Shown here piece after piece: positions 24,137 to 37,500 of a stretch of 64,000 nt of DNA. Each line of letters begins with the position of its first letter. Within the stretch, counting starts at the first letter, position 1. Below the pieces are notes generated by a model. That model saw only the letters and a program-made list of their open reading frames with translations, searched no databases and had not been told where the DNA came from. Made by a program: the position numbers and the translations under genes. Location of the stretch: assembly GCA_025266875.1 (NCBI GenBank), contig JALLLT010000004.1, positions 558,001 through 622,000 of the forward strand, in the 5' to 3' direction. This DNA is from Fennellomyces sp. T-0311. Taxonomy: Eukaryota; Mucoromycota; Mucoromycetes; Mucorales; Lichtheimiaceae.

Positions 24137-24500
24137 ACTCCACAATCTATTCTCATCACCTGATTTATTAGTTGATTTATGCAAGGCGTAGATAGATGTT
24201 AAACTTTACTCCTATTTAAAGTTTCCGAAGATCCAAGTGCCAAATTCAGATCTCCATGCGGTTGATAAATTATTAGCAATGGACGCACTGTGATGTAACA
24301 TTTACGACAGGTATTAGTAATAGCAATAAGCTGCTTGCTGCACCTATGTAAAGATGATGTGTACCGTTTGCACACGGGAAGATCAACTATTTTCACTAAA
24401 TAAGCTTTCAAATCTGCCGATCATATGACACGTACTAGAATCTCGCCCCTCTCGCTTATGGTTACAGCGATGTCACTCACCATACGTATCCAGACGTGTA
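24137..24500 (+). repeat. Degenerate direct repeat, copy 2
   Basis: Partner of the stretch at 22224-22560, about 1.9 kb away. The blocks CTCATCACCTGATTTA, GATTTATGCAAGGC, AAAGATGATGTG, GAAGATCAACTATT and CCATACGTATCC keep the order seen in copy 1. Confidence 0.5.
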
Positions 24501-27446
24501 TGTATGTACGTAGAGTGCCATTAGATCAACTGGATATTGTACTTTCTTTTTGGTCCTACGGTATTTACTGGTTTCATCCAGTGGAAACTAGTTGCGAAGG
24601 ACACATAATTCTTCGTCGTTTCCTAGACGTCTTGAAAGACGCTTACATACACCTTGTATATAATTTGTTCACGGTAGCTAGTTGATCCATCTCGTATGGT
24701 CGTCACCAAAGTATGTTTTCGGGACTATCATTGATGACTACAAGGGAAGGGGGATATTGTAATCTAATAGCAGGATAAGGAGAGTGCTACACGGCGGTCG
24801 CTCACCAAAACCTGTTTTGGTGAGGAGTAGATCCAGTTTATTTTATCTGCTGACACATTTATATGTTGTGTAGCCAAAACAAAGTGTAAAGCAGCATATC
24901 ATAGTTTCGATCGCGTTATCATGAAAACTTTTACTCCAAGTAGAAAGCGCTACCAATGCTCGGGTGACCCAACTTGAGAATAATTATCCGATACACAAAA
25001 AAAGAAAATTTGTATTCTCGCATCAGATACTAATCTACTGGATTATCTAAGCAAGTAAAGATTGTCTCGGAGTGAAATTGTCGATGACGGTATGATCCAT
25101 CGCAAAAGTGATACTTTCATTAAAGTGTGTATAAATACGTTCCTCGTATGTAGTATGAGGATGCTTATATTTGGCACTGATTGCCGGGGAGTTTTAGAGC
25201 CTGGGAAAGATGTAACTCTAATGTTCTTGATTTCCGGAGATGGGCGACTTGGTCAGCAATTATGGTTATACTAGAAGAAATTTCAGGGGGGTTGATGTTC
25301 ACAGATGCAATGATGTGATGTTTTGGTTTTACAGTGGCTGAATAAGCCAGCATCTGAAAATCTAGGCGGTCGTGGTAACATCACGTTTTCTTTTGTACTT
25401 CAGCATGCTTTTTTTTTATCTGTTCAAAATCACAAGAAAGTTTTTCCCCAGACATTTTAACTTTCTGAATCGATTATTGTAAAAGTCTAGCATAGTCACA
25501 CTAACAGGATATATTAACCCATATTACCAAAGCACGAGCCTCCTGTTTTCACTTATTTTTCGGCGGCGCTCATACCATCGTCCCACGCTGACACATGAAC
25601 TCCCATTTATACCAGCGGTATACCGAATCGAGTAACAACTTAATGGGATGGCTTATGATCATTCAAAAGCAGTTGAACTGGCGATCCAAACAACAATATA
25701 CAAAAAAAAAGTTGCATGATTAGGTCACACTACCTTCAGTGGGTTGAGTGACGTTAGGAAACCAACAGAAATGTATTGAGTTTGATCGCTCCAATAGGAA
25801 GTTCCTTTAAACGCACAGACCGCAGTCCGACCGTCTTTGTTTGTCATCAACAACAGATGGAACCCTTTTGGCCGCGGGTTGCACAGTATAAAAAAATTCA
25901 CGTTCCACCACAGCAAGCGCAAGCTTTCAATGTCAAATGTTTGATGGGTAATCACGAGAATTGTAACTCTCTTTTATATATATTTATATATATACTGTGA
26001 CACTTGCCATGTCTGTTTAAAGTCTCGCTGTTGATTGCCTTTTTGTGAAAATATTGTACGACGCGTCTCTCATACCTGGGCGCTCTTCCGGGTAACTGGT
26101 CTACCTGTGGAACTGACAGTACCCTAGTGATCGTCCTCGTGATGTTCTGTGTACGACTGTCGCGCCCAAAACTTTATCCTGCAAAAGTAACTGAGGAAGA
26201 AAACAAGGTGCAACAAGGACGATTTACATACATAACAACGGATAGCTGCGCCGACAGGGGCAAATGTTCGAGGGCGAAAACCTTGTGATGCAAAGCTGAT
26301 CAGTTTACACTTCATTATGGCGTACGAAACTAACTTGGTCGTTATTGCCTAAATAAAACACGAGATCATATGAGAAATACCCTATACTCGTCATCACAAA
26401 GAGCGCATGGGCCCGAGTTAAAAAAAAAGAAAGAACGGGTGGGACATCCGACTTAACCCCTCTCCACGAAATAGAGCCTTTTCTGTCTTCTGTTTGTAAA
26501 TAGCCCCTTTGATATATATGTCAATCATCAGCTGTGTCATCCCCTTGATTAAACAAAGAATTTGATGAGCAGTGTCATACATATACCCCCCCACACACAC
26601 CACTACTATGCAATCATCAGTGGCATTGGTTGTCATCAGATGTTGCGCTTTTCAAAAGTTTATGCAGTGCGTCGCAAGAAAAATCCAGCCCCATAAACCC
26701 TTTGATCTCTTTGTCACTCGCTCAAGTCATTGATTTGGATGTGTTTGTTTGGGAAAGCCGGGTGCATTGTTGTTCGTCTTACCATTGTCCGACAACATCA
26801 GATCGTCATTCGGCTTAAGCTCGGTGTTGCTGATGTTCACACACAGGATGTCACGGGTGCCCCGATCCTCATATCATCGGGACGGTATCCGCTACATTCA
26901 GGTCGACCATCAAGAGCAATGTTTCTTTTTTATTACATTACGAAGAGGGCGTATATGGAAAGTGTACATAATAGTGGCAGTAGTTACATATGCTATTATG
27001 TAAAGGATTGTATTGAAGACGGAAGTGGGGGAATGGTCGCATGGTAGATAGTAGGAAGTGTCGCCAATAGCTTGTCGTGGTTGTACGCTATAATGCAGAA
27101 GCAGCTGACATAGAAGGAAATCATGATGCCAAGAGAGATCGTATTGGTGTCGCCGGTAAAGATGTCAAAAGAGTGTGAGAGCAAGGGGAAGCATGTTTGT
27201 GTGGCGCCGGAGCGAAAAAAAAAGAAAAAACTACTACTGTACAGATATGAAATTGAACGACAAAAAGTAAACGGTACTGATGAGAAGAATATGTATAATA
27301 GAAAGTATGTATATGTAAAAGGGCTAAATATACGGAGTCATTAACAGCACAAGATGAGATGAAAAAGAATAAATGATGAAGGGAGTAAAATACCAACCAC
27401 TCTGGCCCGTGGTATCAACATGATGCGAGAAAAAAATGTAGATCGT

Positions 27447-28564
27447 TCATCGCATGACGAGAGAGTAGTGATCGGTTTCGACAACTTCGAATGCTGGTAA
27501 TTTGGTCCGTCGAAAGGCCCATTTGCGGCTGTCGTCACTGCCGTAGCCATCTATAATAGTTTAAACCGCTTGTCAGAAAAAAAGGAGATGACAGTCTGCA
27601 GCTTTATTACGCTACCTGCAAAACCTTGATAGGCATAGATATCAAGTTGCCGTCTCTTTTTTTGCTCGAGGGATTGCATCTCGGAGTATGCCATCAACTG
27701 AGCGTTGAGTGATTCTGACTCGAGCATGGGCTGTAAAATGCGGCGGCGTGCGTTAATGAACCAATTGCTGATTTGATTGACAGTCAAGCCTGTACGGTTG
27801 GCCAACTGAATCTTTTCTTTTTCGGATGGGTAAGGGTGTTTCTTGTGGTCAACGAGCCAACTTTTCAAGAATTCTGTTACTTCCTTAGGAAGGTTTCCCC
27901 GACGACGTTTTTTTGTAGGATCGGCTGCTGGTGGTTGCTTATTGTTTGTCGTTGACGACGGCGGCGGCGGCGGTGGTGGTGCGACCTGTTTCAGAACGGG
28001 TAGCGAGGGAGGAGGTATGTCTTTTGATGTTGGATAGATCTCAGGTGACAACAAGTCGTTGACTCCCAGGCGAGGTGAGCAACGCACCACTTTTGTGTTA
28101 TCGATCGTAGCAATGCTGTCACACGAACTATTGTTGCTTGTCCAACTGGAGCTCGAAGACGCACTGGATGCGGAGCTTGTGCTTGTACTCGGAGACACAT
28201 CAATGTGATCATCATCATCTTCCGCTGTCGCCGCAGCGTACTTTTCTATAAAATATATTTAAAAAAATTAGCCTCAGCAACAAAGAAAAACGGTCGTGCG
28301 TGATTGTTACCTTGTGCGTTAAGCCTTCTTGTCGAAGCCCAGACTTGGGCATTGTGTTGGAGCATTTCTGTTGTCTTTACCCGGTGACGATCGATCAAAG
28401 ATTGTTGCAACTGCAAAGACGACGTGAAACGGCTCGAAGGGGAGTCATGGTACAGGACTAAAGGACAGAAGTAACGCGACTGAAGAGGAAGGAAAGCAAG
28501 TTAATTAAGCATGGCCTTTTGTTGTTGCCTAGATAATATTTACATCTGGACGGGTGGTTGCCAT
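27447..28564 (-). CDS. TALE-class homeodomain transcription factor
   Basis: Four exons, 28564-28544, 28479-28311, 28245-27616 and 27550-27447, give 307 residues. The homeodomain (about residues 175-236) begins KKRRRGNLPKEVTEFLKSWL, contains the TALE loop signature HPYPSEKEK and ends with the recognition helix NQISNWFINARRR; isoleucine at homeodomain position 50 is the TALE state. Before it lie an acidic patch (EDDDD), Ser-rich runs and a poly-Pro stretch. After it comes LDIYAYQGFAG and a last exon of 34 codons. Fungal TALE proteins include Cup9/Tos8-type repressors and mating-type or conidiation regulators; which one applies cannot be said. Exon 1 holds only seven codons, yet its donor, a 64-bp intron with a C/T-rich acceptor, and the frame all agree. 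All introns are 64-65 bp. Confidence 0.88.
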
Positions 28565-31535
28565 GACGTTTTGATATAATGACACAGAAAAAAAAGCAGA
28601 GGGATGAGAGAGGAAAAAAGAAAAAGTGCGAAATGAAATCAAAACTGGTATGGTTTAAATACAAAATGGCGATGTAATGGTGGGGGTTCATCACATCTAT
28701 TATATATGCAGAGCACAAAGTATAGGGCTTCGAGTCACAATTCCCAAGAGATGCACAATCACCCAAGCGCCGAGTAAAAAAAAAGTTGTCAACGCCTCTT
28801 TTTTTTTCAACCTAGTACAAGTCTATCATTTCTGTACGTTCGTTGGGCTATTTTACACCACCCATATATTTCCTAAATCTCCAGTTTGTTCAACCGCAAA
28901 AGGTTTTCCCTTCGAAATCATGGGGTTTAGTGGACCCAATTATGCCTACTTTTATGCAAACATCGCTAAGAAAAGACAAGCTTAACCCTAAACACTTTCG
29001 TATTCGTTCTGGCACCCCCTTTTTTTTATTGTTCTTGTGACCCTCCAAGGCAGAGTGGCCGCAGGTGTCCTCTCTCTCTTTATGCACTCCGTGGTACGCT
29101 TTTTTGTAATCGGCCTTCTTTTGCTCCCCCAACCTCCTCCTTTACCCGAGCTTTACCTCCCTTCTTCCGGACACCCCCAGTCATTTTGGTGTTCCTCTCT
29201 GCCTTCTCTCCCCTTTGAACTTATTTTTCCGATTCATGGGAACTGATCGTCTTGCATCGTTGGACAATCAAATAAGACGTGCAGCTGTGGAAGGTACATT
29301 AAAACGGGAAACGCCTTAATCAAGTTGAAGCATATATGCATTATCTCAGGTGTCATGTCTATTTTTTAACAAAAATTGTCCCCTTTTCTTTTTCGGCCGA
29401 TAACTATTTCGTGGTGATTCGACCGAGATTTGAAGCCAAGTCAAAAGTGATGCAGCATCACGTCTCGTAGCATTTTTTTTGTCTCAGAGTGTCTGACCTT
29501 TACCCCTTTTGCCATCGTGCTCGACTCGGCGCCAGCCGATGAAAACGAAGGAGGTAAGCTTTATTACTTCTTCCACTCTATTTGCATCCCTCGTTATCGT
29601 CATATAATAGAAGCCCCGAAATTGAACGACAAATTTAGTCGATGCACGGTTATTCGAAATAGGTTGAACTGGCATCTTTTGTGCACTGACCATCATATGA
29701 CACACACATAACAAAACCTGCTTTTTATTTTGGCCCCCTCCTCTCAAGTAAAAAAGAGAGGCCAGCTGTATACAGGTACTAGGTTTAAACAGTATCTATC
29801 AGCAGGAGCAGTCATTCCGTTAGCAAACAAAAAGGTGAAGGGGGAGGATCGGGTGAACACAGACCTATATGAGGGTGACAACGCAGGCGCAAAACATGAT
29901 TTATTATTTGACAATTGGGGCTTGTTTCTTATTATTCCCACTCTCCATGAAGGAGTGAAAAAAGACGCGCGAAATATTATGTTCTTTAGGGCAAACCATG
30001 TTCCCTTACAGGGTGTGGCTGTTATATGCGGGCGTTTCCAGTCTTCTTTTTCAATCAACATCCTCATCATCCCCCCTGGCATAATGGATTACTTCTGATA
30101 CACTTTGGCGATTCTATTCATGCCCATAACCCCCTTGCCCCCGCCATCTTTTTTCCCTCTCTTACTTTCACTCGTTTGGCCCCAAGGAATATGGGCTTGT
30201 CACCAGGGCAGATTACATCAGTTGATATATGTATCTACGCCCTACCTGAAATAGCCAAGGCAGCACTTGGGGGTGATATCATGTGCCCATCCCCGATGAC
30301 AGTGTACGCGACCACTTATCCCCTATTCCCATATCTTCTCTCTCTTTCGCCGTGGAACGAAATTAGAGTTGGTTGCAATGATAATCTTGCCGATGAAACA
30401 CTTTGGATGGCGTAAGAATACAACCAAGAAGCACGTCAAAGGCGTTCAAACCCCGCATACCATGAATTACGTTCATCCTTTCAAGCCTTCAAAAAGAGGT
30501 CCAGAACCTCAATGACGAGGCACATGTGCACAACCTCCAAATATAGTGCTCTTTCTCTTTGGGGGTGAGGTTCCTAGGCTGTGATACAGCTATCTTCTTC
30601 CTTGTAATACGTATATCCTGGACAAGAAGCGGCGCGTGCAATAAGTTGTACAGGCCATCGATTCATTATATGCATGCAAGGACGAGCACAATCCGTTACC
30701 CGGCATCCCTTATTACAACAGAAAAAATGGGGAGAATGATCGATCGGTTTGTTTTTTGCGCGCCCATTTTATTGTATGAACACTTATACTCACAAAGTTA
30801 ACAAAAGAAGGTGTCACAATAACCCACCCCCCTTGTTCTGACAGTGGATATAATATAGAATATATTATCCAGATCTTCTCTATTTGAAAAAAAAGTTGTG
30901 CGAGTCATTCCCCTTTTCTTTTGCTCGATCCCCCTTCGGCTTGGGGGAAGTATGGTAATGCTGTGATACAACGTGGTATTACGTGAACGCAAAAAAAATG
31001 CAGACCGTGTAACGCGTAACGTCGTCAGAAAGCTACAAAAACAATCAGGGTTCATGGGGACAAATAGATACCCAACAGCGCGCATGATTTGTAAACTTAT
31101 TTTACATGATCGTGTACGGTAAAAAAAAGGTGGCGGACACGAGGAGCGTATTTGGTAGATAGCCGGCATGTTGCATTAAGCCACGCTTACTGCGTCTTAA
31201 TGCATGGAAATACATTCCCGCCTTGGCACACAGAGTAAGACATGCAAAGAAATGTTCCATGCAATGCATCCACATGCACGTCGAACCGAACACTCAGCCT
31301 TTCCTGTTCATCGCGCGCTAATAGCCTGCCGCTGATTATCCGGGAAGGCTTTTGACAACTTGCCACTTGCTCTTTTCCCACCTGACCATCACCTTACGCC
31401 CACTAATTATTCTCAGATCGCTCCCTTGTCCGAGTATTGCCGAACCGGTACGTCAGGTGTTCATACAGAATACATTCTTTATAAAATGCAATTTTTGATA
31501 TGTAGTTTGATAGGGGATATAGTAAAAATACAAGT
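28565..31535. other. Region between the homeobox gene and the kinesin 3' end
   Basis: Pyrimidine-rich and AT-rich DNA with many T8-T10 runs. Apart from one weak spliced gene model on the plus strand (29236-29711) I find nothing coding. The first part should contain the promoter of the homeobox gene. Confidence 0.4.
29236..29711 (+). CDS. Possible small spliced gene, function unknown
   Basis: ATG 29236 opens MGTDRLASLDNQIRRAAVE, ended by GTACAT at 29294. The frame continues from 29488 (after TGTCTCAG) with CLTFTPFAIVLDSAPADENEG, ended by GTAAGC at 29554. After a 57-bp intron it runs from 29611 to a stop at 29711. The product has 74 residues. Support is limited to splice consensus, phase agreement and the protein-like look of the first two pieces. 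The first intron would be 194 bp, long for this genome. A shorter 56-bp choice is also possible but runs into an early stop. Treat it as a candidate only. Confidence 0.25.
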
Positions 31536-34500
31536 CTAAAAGCACATGAATTTGCTCTTTTTGCTAATTAGTTCCTCCAGCTGATTCTCCAGGGACGCCA
31601 ATGACCGTTCCGCCTTTTCTTTGGCCTTTTTCTCAGCTACAAGCTCTGACTTGAGCTTTTCGCTCTCCTGGCTGTTGCTCGATATACTTTCTTGTAACGC
31701 GTCGTATTCTTCGTGCTTCGATGCCAGTTGATCTTGAACATTTTCCAAGGCTGTTTGAACCGTCTGCAGTCTAGCTTCGATTTGTTGCGCGCTTGCTTGC
31801 TGTTTCGCTGCATTACTTTCAGCAAGTGCCAGGGATGCCTTTAACTTGTCAACTTGCTGCTGATCGATCTTTGGGGTTTCCTTGGCATTCAACTTAATAG
31901 TGGCTATCTCATCTTGCAGCTCCTGCACCTTATTGGTGAGCTGTTGCACCTGTTCGGTGTATTTCCTCCTTGAATCAGCAATCTCGGTGTTCACCTCTTC
32001 GAGTTGCCGCTGATAAGTTGCCTCCATTGTTTTTAAGGATTCCTGCAACTGCTGCATCTGTTCCTCGCTTGATTCATGACTGTCGTTCAACTCTTGTGTG
32101 AGTTTATCCACCTCCTTCATGAGTCTGCTGACTTCGCCTTCAAGCTCTTCGGACAGGGCAATGTACTCCTGGTTCTCCTCTTCAAGTTGCTTCGATTTGG
32201 ATTCGAGTTGTTCTACTCGTTCTTCGTATAACTTGAACGCGTCCTGAGAATCGCCGGCTTCTGCTACTTTACTCGCAAATTTGGCCTTTTTGAGCTCGTC
32301 TCGCAAATCACTAATGGTACGAACGTGTGCTTCAACTTGTGATCGCAGTGACCGTAAATGGGTATCTTTTTCTTGAGCAGTACTTTGCACTGCCTGAAGT
32401 TGCTCTTCCAAGCTTTCTGAGCGCTTTTCTTGTTGCATCAACAGTGCCAGCTGTTCCTTGCTCTCGCGCTTAGCCTTTTCAATAGCTTGCTCCACTTCGC
32501 GTTGGTGCTTTTGTTGCTCACTTTCGTTGGTAGCTCTTGACGAAGCCAGCTCCGTGTCAAGTCGCTTTGATTCCCTCCGTTCGTGTCGCAACTGCTTCTC
32601 CATATCTTGTAACCGCTCATTCACAGTCGCCAGTTCAATCGTATGTTGTTGCTTCAATGTGTCTTGTTCCATTGTCGATGACTTGAGCAACTCATCGAGC
32701 TGTTGCTGAGCTTCCGCTAGTGAACTCTTTGCCTTGTGTGCTTCTTCTTCAAGACTCTCAATCCTTCGAGACAGTTCCTGTCGTTCTTGGTCTATCCGTT
32801 CATTGAGCTGTTTGGTCTCATTCTCCAATTGATGGATCTTGTCTGACAGTTGCTGGTTATCCTTGAGCAACAGTTTGGCTTGTTCGCTGGATTCTTCTTG
32901 AGCAGCGGCAAAAGCTTCCTCCACCTTCTTGAGCTGCGTTGCAAGATCCTCCTTTTCTTTGAGCAGCTTCTTGGTCTCCTCGCTCGATCCTTCTTGCGAT
33001 GTCGCCAGAGCAGCTTCCACCTTCTTCAACTGGGCAGCAAGATCATCATTCTCTTTGGCAATATCGTCCAACAACTTGAGCTTCTCCAAACCGTCTTCAT
33101 CAGCAAGTCGCTTTTGCTCTTCAGCTTGAGCCAAAGCTTCATCCAGACTATCCAACTCTTGATGCAATGCTTCAACCTGTTTGTCCTTTTCGCTGATGGT
33201 TGCTTGAAGCTCATCGCAACGAGATTGCAGTTCAACAATCACAGATTCGCCTTGGGATGATGATGCAGTCAACTTGAGCTTTTCGATCGTCGACGCTTGT
33301 TCCTTGCACTGGGCTTCCAAAGTATCGGCTTTGACCTTGAATTCATCCAAGCGTTCCGTTCGCTTGATCGCATCATCCAGCTGCGCTTGTAACTTTTCGA
33401 TACGATCATCGGGTTTGATATCGGGGGAAGATGTGTTCAATCGGGCTTGCAGGGCCTCAATCATTGAGCTCTGATCCGTGCACTTCTTTTCCAATTCGTT
33501 GATCTGAAGTCGAGTTGCTTCGTTACCAGAGTTGGATGCACCTAGCTGTGCTTGCAAAGCTTCCACAAGCGTTGCTTGATCCGCACACTGCTTCTCCAGC
33601 TTGCTTGCACCCATCTTGATCGCATTCAATTCCTTCATCTTTGCATCCAAATTGTTGTTTGCCGTCTTTGTTGTTTGACGCAATTGATCTTGCAATGTCA
33701 CGATAGCAGACGAAAGCTCTTTGCGCTGCTTTTCCAGTTCTGTGGATTCCAGAAGAGCAGCATCCAGCTTTTTCAAGTTGGCTGCGTCAGTTTGTGTTGA
33801 TGTGGTGCTCTGGTCACGCAACTGGGCTTGCAAGGCTTCAATAAAAGCGGCCTGATCTGCACACTGCTTTTCCAGCTTGGTGGCACCAATCTTGATAGTA
33901 TCCAATTCCTTCATCTTGGAATCCAGGTTGCTGTCTGCTGTTGAAGTCGTTTGACGCAACTGAGCTTGCAAGGCTTCGATAGCTGTTGACATGTCGTTGC
34001 GTTGCTTTGCCAATTCGCTGGACTCGAGACGTGCGGCATCCAACTTTTTCAGGTGTGCAGCGTCAGCTTGGCTTGCAGCCGCCTGTAGCTCGTTAACCTG
34101 CGCCTGCAAAGCTTCAACAAGAGTCGTCTGCTCCACACATTGTTGCTCCAACTTGCTAGCACCAGCCCTGATGGTCTCCAGCTCCTTCATCTTGGTATCC
34201 ATCTTGCTATCTGACGCTGAAGTTGCTTGGTGCAATTGATCCTGAAGTGATTCGATGGCTAACATCAACTCCTTGCGTTGCTTTTCAAGTTCGGTAGACT
34301 CGAGACGGGCAACGTTCAACTTGTCCAAACTGGCAGCATTTGCTTTGCTCGTGGAGACATTCAATTCTTCCAATTGTGATTGCAACGATTTGATCAATGT
34401 GGCCTGTTCTCCGCATTGCTTTTCAAGTTGGATGACCTTTGCCCTTGCAGCATCGTGTTCCTTTGTATCCCGAGTAGGAGATCCTGTCGCTTGTTGGAGT

Positions 34501-37500
34501 TGTTGTCGCAAGGTTTCGATAGCAACAGTGAGTTCGTCGCGTTGCTTTTCCAACTTGTTGGCGCCATCGCGTACGGTATCAAGCTCTTCCTTTGCCCTGA
34601 GATCTTTGGTTGCCGCAGACTGAGTGAGTTCCTTGAGCTGGGATTGCAAGGAATCAATGACACTCGCTTGCTCTCCGCATTGCTTGGCCAACTTTTCAGC
34701 TTCACCCTTGGCACTTTCCAACTCCTTGACCTTTGCTTCAGCTTGTGACAATTGCTGCTTCAAGGTATCGATGGCAGACGTAAGCTCAACGCGCTGCTTC
34801 TCCAGAGCATCGGATCCAAGTTTGACAGCATCCAAGTTTCTGGTTTTGGATTCAAGGTCATTGTTGGCTGAATCGAATGATTGACGCAGGGACTCGATGG
34901 CAGCTGCTTGCTCCACACACTGCTTTTCCAAAGTATCGATACGCCGCTGTGCTTCCTTGGACTGTTGCTCAAGACGAGCGCGATACTGTGCGATTTCTTC
35001 TTGCAACTGCTTGTTCTCGTCGTTGGAATCGGATAAAATATCCTCAGTTTCCAACAATTGCGTCTCAAGGGTACGGACCTTGTCTTGGTGCAGTTCTTCC
35101 ACAGATGCCAACTTGTCCTCGAGTTCTCTGTTCGCGGCCAGAGCCTTCCGCAGTTCCTCTGCACGCTTCGATGCCTCGGTTTCCAGCTGCACCAAGGCTG
35201 CACGTGCCTCCGATAACCTTCCATTCAGATGCTGATGCAATTCCTCGAGTTGCTGGGACAGGTCAGCGATCTGCCTGTCTTTGTCACCCACGAGGTCCTT
35301 GTGAGCTGCAAGGTCCTGCTGAAGATCCGTCACCTGGCGCTGTAACAGCTGTGCATCCTCCTCCATCTGCTCCAGAGTCTGCTTGCCATCTTTTAGCGCT
35401 GCATCAGATGATGATCTGAAACTGTTGAACTCGACTTGCAACGCATCGTAACGCTTCTGCAACGCATCTTGGTTAGATTGGCTGATATCCAATGCTTGCA
35501 TTGTTTTCTCGTCAATTTGCTGCTTTGCAAGCATCTCTTCAACACGATCCAAAGCCGCTTGGCGTTCTGTTTGCAAACGTTCGATTGTATCATTGAGCTG
35601 AGAATACTTGTCTTGCTGCAATGCGCGAGTCTTGTGCTCGCCGTCTAGCTCAGCTTGGCGCTCTTCCAGTTGGTGCTGCAAGTCATGCACATGCTTTTCA
35701 AGTTGCTCGATCTGACGTACGCGTGCCTCGCGCTCCTTGACTTCGGCCTCTTCCTTGGCACGTAGCATTTCTTTGCTTAGAGCACTGGGGTTATCAGCAG
35801 GGTGGTCGTCATCCTCAGTCGGGGGACGCTGCAGTATGTCCACTTGATCCAATGCTTCTTGGTATCGCATCAATACCTCGTCCAATTCTTTGAGGGTCTC
35901 GTGATGATCGTCCTGCAGCTCACGCAATTCCCTCTCCACATGCAAGGCGCGTGCGGTCGCTTCTTCCGCGCGTCTCTCTGCCTTTTGAATCGTCAATGCA
36001 GCCACTGATTCTTGTGTTTCTTTTTCATCGGCATAGCTTCGGCGATAGGCATGTCGCTTGACGGACTTTTCACCATTCACTGCTGTTTCCTCTTTAGCTT
36101 GCATTTCCTTCTGCTCTTCTGCCTTTTGAGGCTCCTGTTTCTGCGGCACCGGGGCTTCTGTCTGCTGTGCTGATAACCGCTCAACTTGTGCCTTGAGTTC
36201 ATCACGTTCTTGCTCCAAACTCTTGCACTTGTTTGTCATCTCGTCGAGCTCGTCAAGAATCATCTTTTCGGTCGTCGTATCCTCGGCCTTCTTCAGCTGG
36301 CTTCGTAGTTTGGTAACTTCAGTTACAGCACCACCGGCTTTGGCCTCCAATTCATCAACGGAGCGTTGCAAAGTTATTCTGTCAGCCTCGCTGGTCGCCA
36401 GTCGTTGTTCCAGATCGAAAATGTACTGCTCCGTGTTTTCGTCTGTTTCCTTGAATCGGGTGATGCGAGTCTTGAGTTCATTGAGGAGCTCTTGGTCTCG
36501 CAATGCATCGTTCGCCGACTTCATCAATTTGCCTTCGAGTTCATCGATATAGGCTTCGCTATTGGTTTCACGTTCCTGGAGTTTGGACAATCGGTTGCGC
36601 AGATCAGATACTGTCTGGTCTTGTGTTTCGAGCATGAGTTCGCATTGCTCGAGTTTGGCTCTTTGCTCCTCAAAGCCGATATCCGAATGATTGAGGGCAG
36701 CTCTAGCCATGGCAAGTTGCGATTCGAGTGCCGAGATACTCTTTTCGTATTCTTCGATGACCGGTTCGACCAAATGTTGAAAGTCAAGATTGTTGTTCAT
36801 CTTTAGCTCTTCTTCCTTTTTGCGCACCAGTTCCAGCTTTCGAGACCGTTTAAGTTCTTGTTCGACAACCTTGTTTCGTTCTCGAGTGACAGTAGCCTCG
36901 CCATCCAACTCCTCCACCTGTCGCTGAAGATCGGCAATAAGTAAACGTTGCTCCTGGTATACTTGATCGGAATCGTTGCCGTTGAGCAAATCCACATGAT
37001 CGTTAAAGCTGTTGGTGACCGTGCTGGAGGAGCTGACGGAGCCGGATTTCAGGGCGCGTAGTTCACTTTTCAATTTGCCGACCATTGTACGAAGCAGTTC
37101 GAGATTTTCAGTTGTCATCCACTCTTCGACTTCGTTCTTTTCGATTCGATTCTTAATGTTGCGCGCACGATTGGCGTATTGCAAGGTATTTAAAGTCTCG
37201 GACAAGTTGTATTCCGTTGGACTGGCGCAAGCGATCATCAATGTGGCTGCCGAACCGCCCAATGAATCTTGCAGGAGTCGAGTAAGTTTTGAATCGCGGT
37301 AAGGGACGTGGGTGCTTCGTTTGGATGGATCGCCTAGAGCTGAAATGACGTTGCCCAAAGCAAGTAAACCTGCGTTGATATTGATGCCCTCTTTGCGTCG
37401 ATCGCCTTCTGCTGCTGTTCGTTTCAGCTATCACAAGATGTGAATACAATTGGCAAGTTTTGTAAGAAATGTGTAACATTACCCGTTCACTTCCTGCAAG

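Larger units (their letters stand above)
21832..27446. other. 5.6-kb gene-free AT-rich region with decayed repeats
   Basis: Many short ORFs are present but none has paired splice sites, codon bias or a motif. Two related stretches, at 22224-22560 and 24137-24500, indicate old repeated DNA. The rest holds A/T runs and short TA tracts (for example 25975-25995). I see no RNA gene. Confidence 0.5.

Noticed and set aside
21832..27446. CRISPR-like or regular tandem arrays in the gene-free region
   Set aside because: No regularly spaced identical units are present; only two diverged direct repeats were found.
33274..34884. Several plus-strand ORFs of 60-120 codons within the kinesin
   Set aside because: They are antisense shadows of the long coiled-coil exon; Ser/Cys/Leu-rich text is typical for the reverse strand of Gln/Glu/Leu codons.
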